64,000 nucleotides of DNA from Gillisella vitis. GTDB lineage: Bacteria; Pseudomonadota; Alphaproteobacteria; Rhizobiales; Rhizobiaceae. The stretch's first letter is position 1. Each line of letters begins with the position of its first letter. Position numbers and translations under genes: made by a program. Positions 63,090 through 64,000 of this stretch are shown here, piece after piece. The stretch is from contig NZ_CP056048.1 of NCBI RefSeq assembly GCF_021559775.1, positions 994,501 to 1,058,500 on the forward strand. The letters are read 5' to 3'. Below the pieces are notes generated by a model. The model saw only the letters and a program-made list of their open reading frames with translations. It had not been told where the DNA came from and made no database searches.

Positions 63090-64000
63090 TCAGTTTTTGG
63101 GCTGAGCTGGTGCGGTCGCGCCGTTATCTGTGTCAGGCATGTCCATTCCAGGCATGGAATGATCGGCCATGGAGTGATGCATCGCGTGGTTGCCTGCGTC
63201 GGTTGTGGAGGCCACGGGCATGCTGTCGGTAGCAGGAGCGGCCTGCGAATGATCCTGTGGCGCATTCGCGTCGGCTCCATGGCCTGGAGTGACGCTCAGA
63301 TCGACACCACGATTGTCGTATTGCAGCTTTTCGCGGTTCTCGGCGCTTTCCTTGCCAGCTCCGCCCATCATGTCGATATGCATCATGTTGCTCATGCACA
63401 TCTTGGCAGGATCGACACACATATTGATGATGGCGTTGAAAAGGTCCTTGTCGGCAGATGCAAAGTAGCGCACCGGATCTTTTTCGCTAGGCTTTTCAAG
63501 CTTGATATAGGCGTCGCGGTTGAGTGCGGTGCCCTTCGCCTTGACCTGTGCCACCCAGTCCGCAAAGCCCTGATCGCTCAGGCCGTGGAACTTGAAGCGC
63601 ATGTTGGAAAAACCGGCGCCGGAATAGTTGGCCGAGAAGCCGTCATAAACGCCTTCCTTGTTGATCACACCGTGCAGCTTGGTCTGCATGCCGGGCATGG
63701 CGTAGATCTGACCAGCAAGCGCTGGGATATAGAAGGAGTTCATCACCGACTGAGCGGTAATTTTGAAATTGATCGGAACATCAACCGGTGCTGCCAGTTC
63801 GTTGACCGTTGCAATCCCGAGATCTGGATAGATGAACATCCACTTCCAGTCGAGAGCGACGACTTCAACCGTCAGCGGCTTCACGTCGGCGGGAATGGTC
63901 CGTTCTGCATCAATCCGCTCCAGCGGGCGGTAAGGATCGAGCTTATGCGTGGAGATCCAGGTTACCGTTCCCAGAACCAGAATGATGGCGACCGGCGCCG
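63090..64000 (-). CDS. cyoA: Cytochrome bo3-type quinol oxidase subunit II, C-terminal part
   Basis: The frame is open to the right edge, so the N terminus (signal and first span) is missing. The visible part has the end of the second span (VAIILVLGTVTWIS), the LDWKWMFIYPD start of the cupredoxin domain, and SVMNSFYIPALAGQIYAMPG. The CuA ligands are absent (SANYSGAGFSNMRF), as expected for a quinol oxidase. After the core, a C-terminal tail of about 60 residues is unusually rich in Met and His (HAMHHSMADHSMPGMDM), like copper-binding Met-His motifs. Confidence 0.92.
   Translation of the reverse strand, partial: APVAIILVLGTVTWISTHKLDPYRPLERIDAERTIPADVKPLTVEVVALDWKWMFIYPDLGIATVNELAAPVDVPINFKITAQSVMNSFYIPALAGQIYAMPGMQTKLHGVINKEGVYDGFSANYSGAGFSNMRFKFHGLSDQGFADWVAQVKAKGTALNRDAYIKLEKPSEKDPVRYFASADKDLFNAIINMCVDPAKMCMSNMMHIDMMGGAGKESAENREKLQYDNRGVDLSVTPGHGADANAPQDHSQAAPATDSMPVASTTDAGNHAMHHSMADHSMPGMDMPDTDNGATAPAQPKN

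Overview
The window is a stretch of a high-GC alphaproteobacterial replicon. Gene content and order point to the Rhizobiaceae, in the Agrobacterium/Allorhizobium/Rhizobium group. The strongest clue is the full pca/pob layout (pcaIJF-pcaR-pobR-pobA-pcaQ-pcaDCHGB) with an intact PcaQ box and a PcaR-type operator. A BA14K-family protein, a RirA-type iron operator and rhizobial mosaic repeats fit the same group. I saw no insertion sequence, phage, CRISPR array, transposase or plasmid replication gene. Most genes are metabolic or transport genes with confident family assignments; exact substrates are usually inference.

Layout. 1-5.75 kb: the end of a luciferase-like flavin oxidoreductase, an aldehyde dehydrogenase and a four-gene spermidine/putrescine-type ABC importer, all rightward. 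5.75-6.1 kb: a nested inverted-repeat element. 6.2-7.6 kb: a second aldehyde dehydrogenase. 7.7-22.0 kb: a divergent sugar-catabolic locus. Its leftward operon holds an iron alcohol dehydrogenase, a ribose-type ABC importer, an aldo/keto reductase, a fucose mutarotase and a lactonase-type amidohydrolase. Its rightward operon holds a GntR regulator, a UxaA-family dehydratase, a GMC oxidoreductase, an SDR and a glycerol-dehydrogenase-like enzyme. The genes suggest oxidation of L-fucose or a related sugar through lactone, acid and 2-keto-3-deoxy acid, in a non-standard enzyme set.

22.0-28.6 kb: a TctDE-like two-component system, a lone ABC-type binding protein and the tripartite tricarboxylate transporter TctCBA. 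28.9-30.2 kb: a 55-aa protein and a DUF475/TerC-like membrane protein. 30.6-41.1 kb: the protocatechuate branch of the beta-ketoadipate pathway. 4-Hydroxybenzoate is hydroxylated by PobA, the ring is opened by PcaGH, and PcaB, PcaC, PcaD, PcaIJ and PcaF carry it to succinyl-CoA and acetyl-CoA, under PobR, PcaQ and PcaR.

41.1-49.5 kb: an AcuI-like reductase, an FtsK-type translocase with no visible membrane domain, and an FbpABC ferric iron importer with a RirA-like box and an internal terminator. 49.8-58.8 kb: a MscS-family channel, BA14K protein, small secreted and membrane proteins, a possible leader ORF before an ABC exporter, a CpxAR-like two-component system and a DUF1275 protein. 58.9-64.0 kb: tRNA-Ser(UGA), SURF1 and the cytochrome bo3-type quinol oxidase operon cyoABCD, with cyoA running off the end. 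CyoD and CyoA carry His-rich and Met/His-rich tails.
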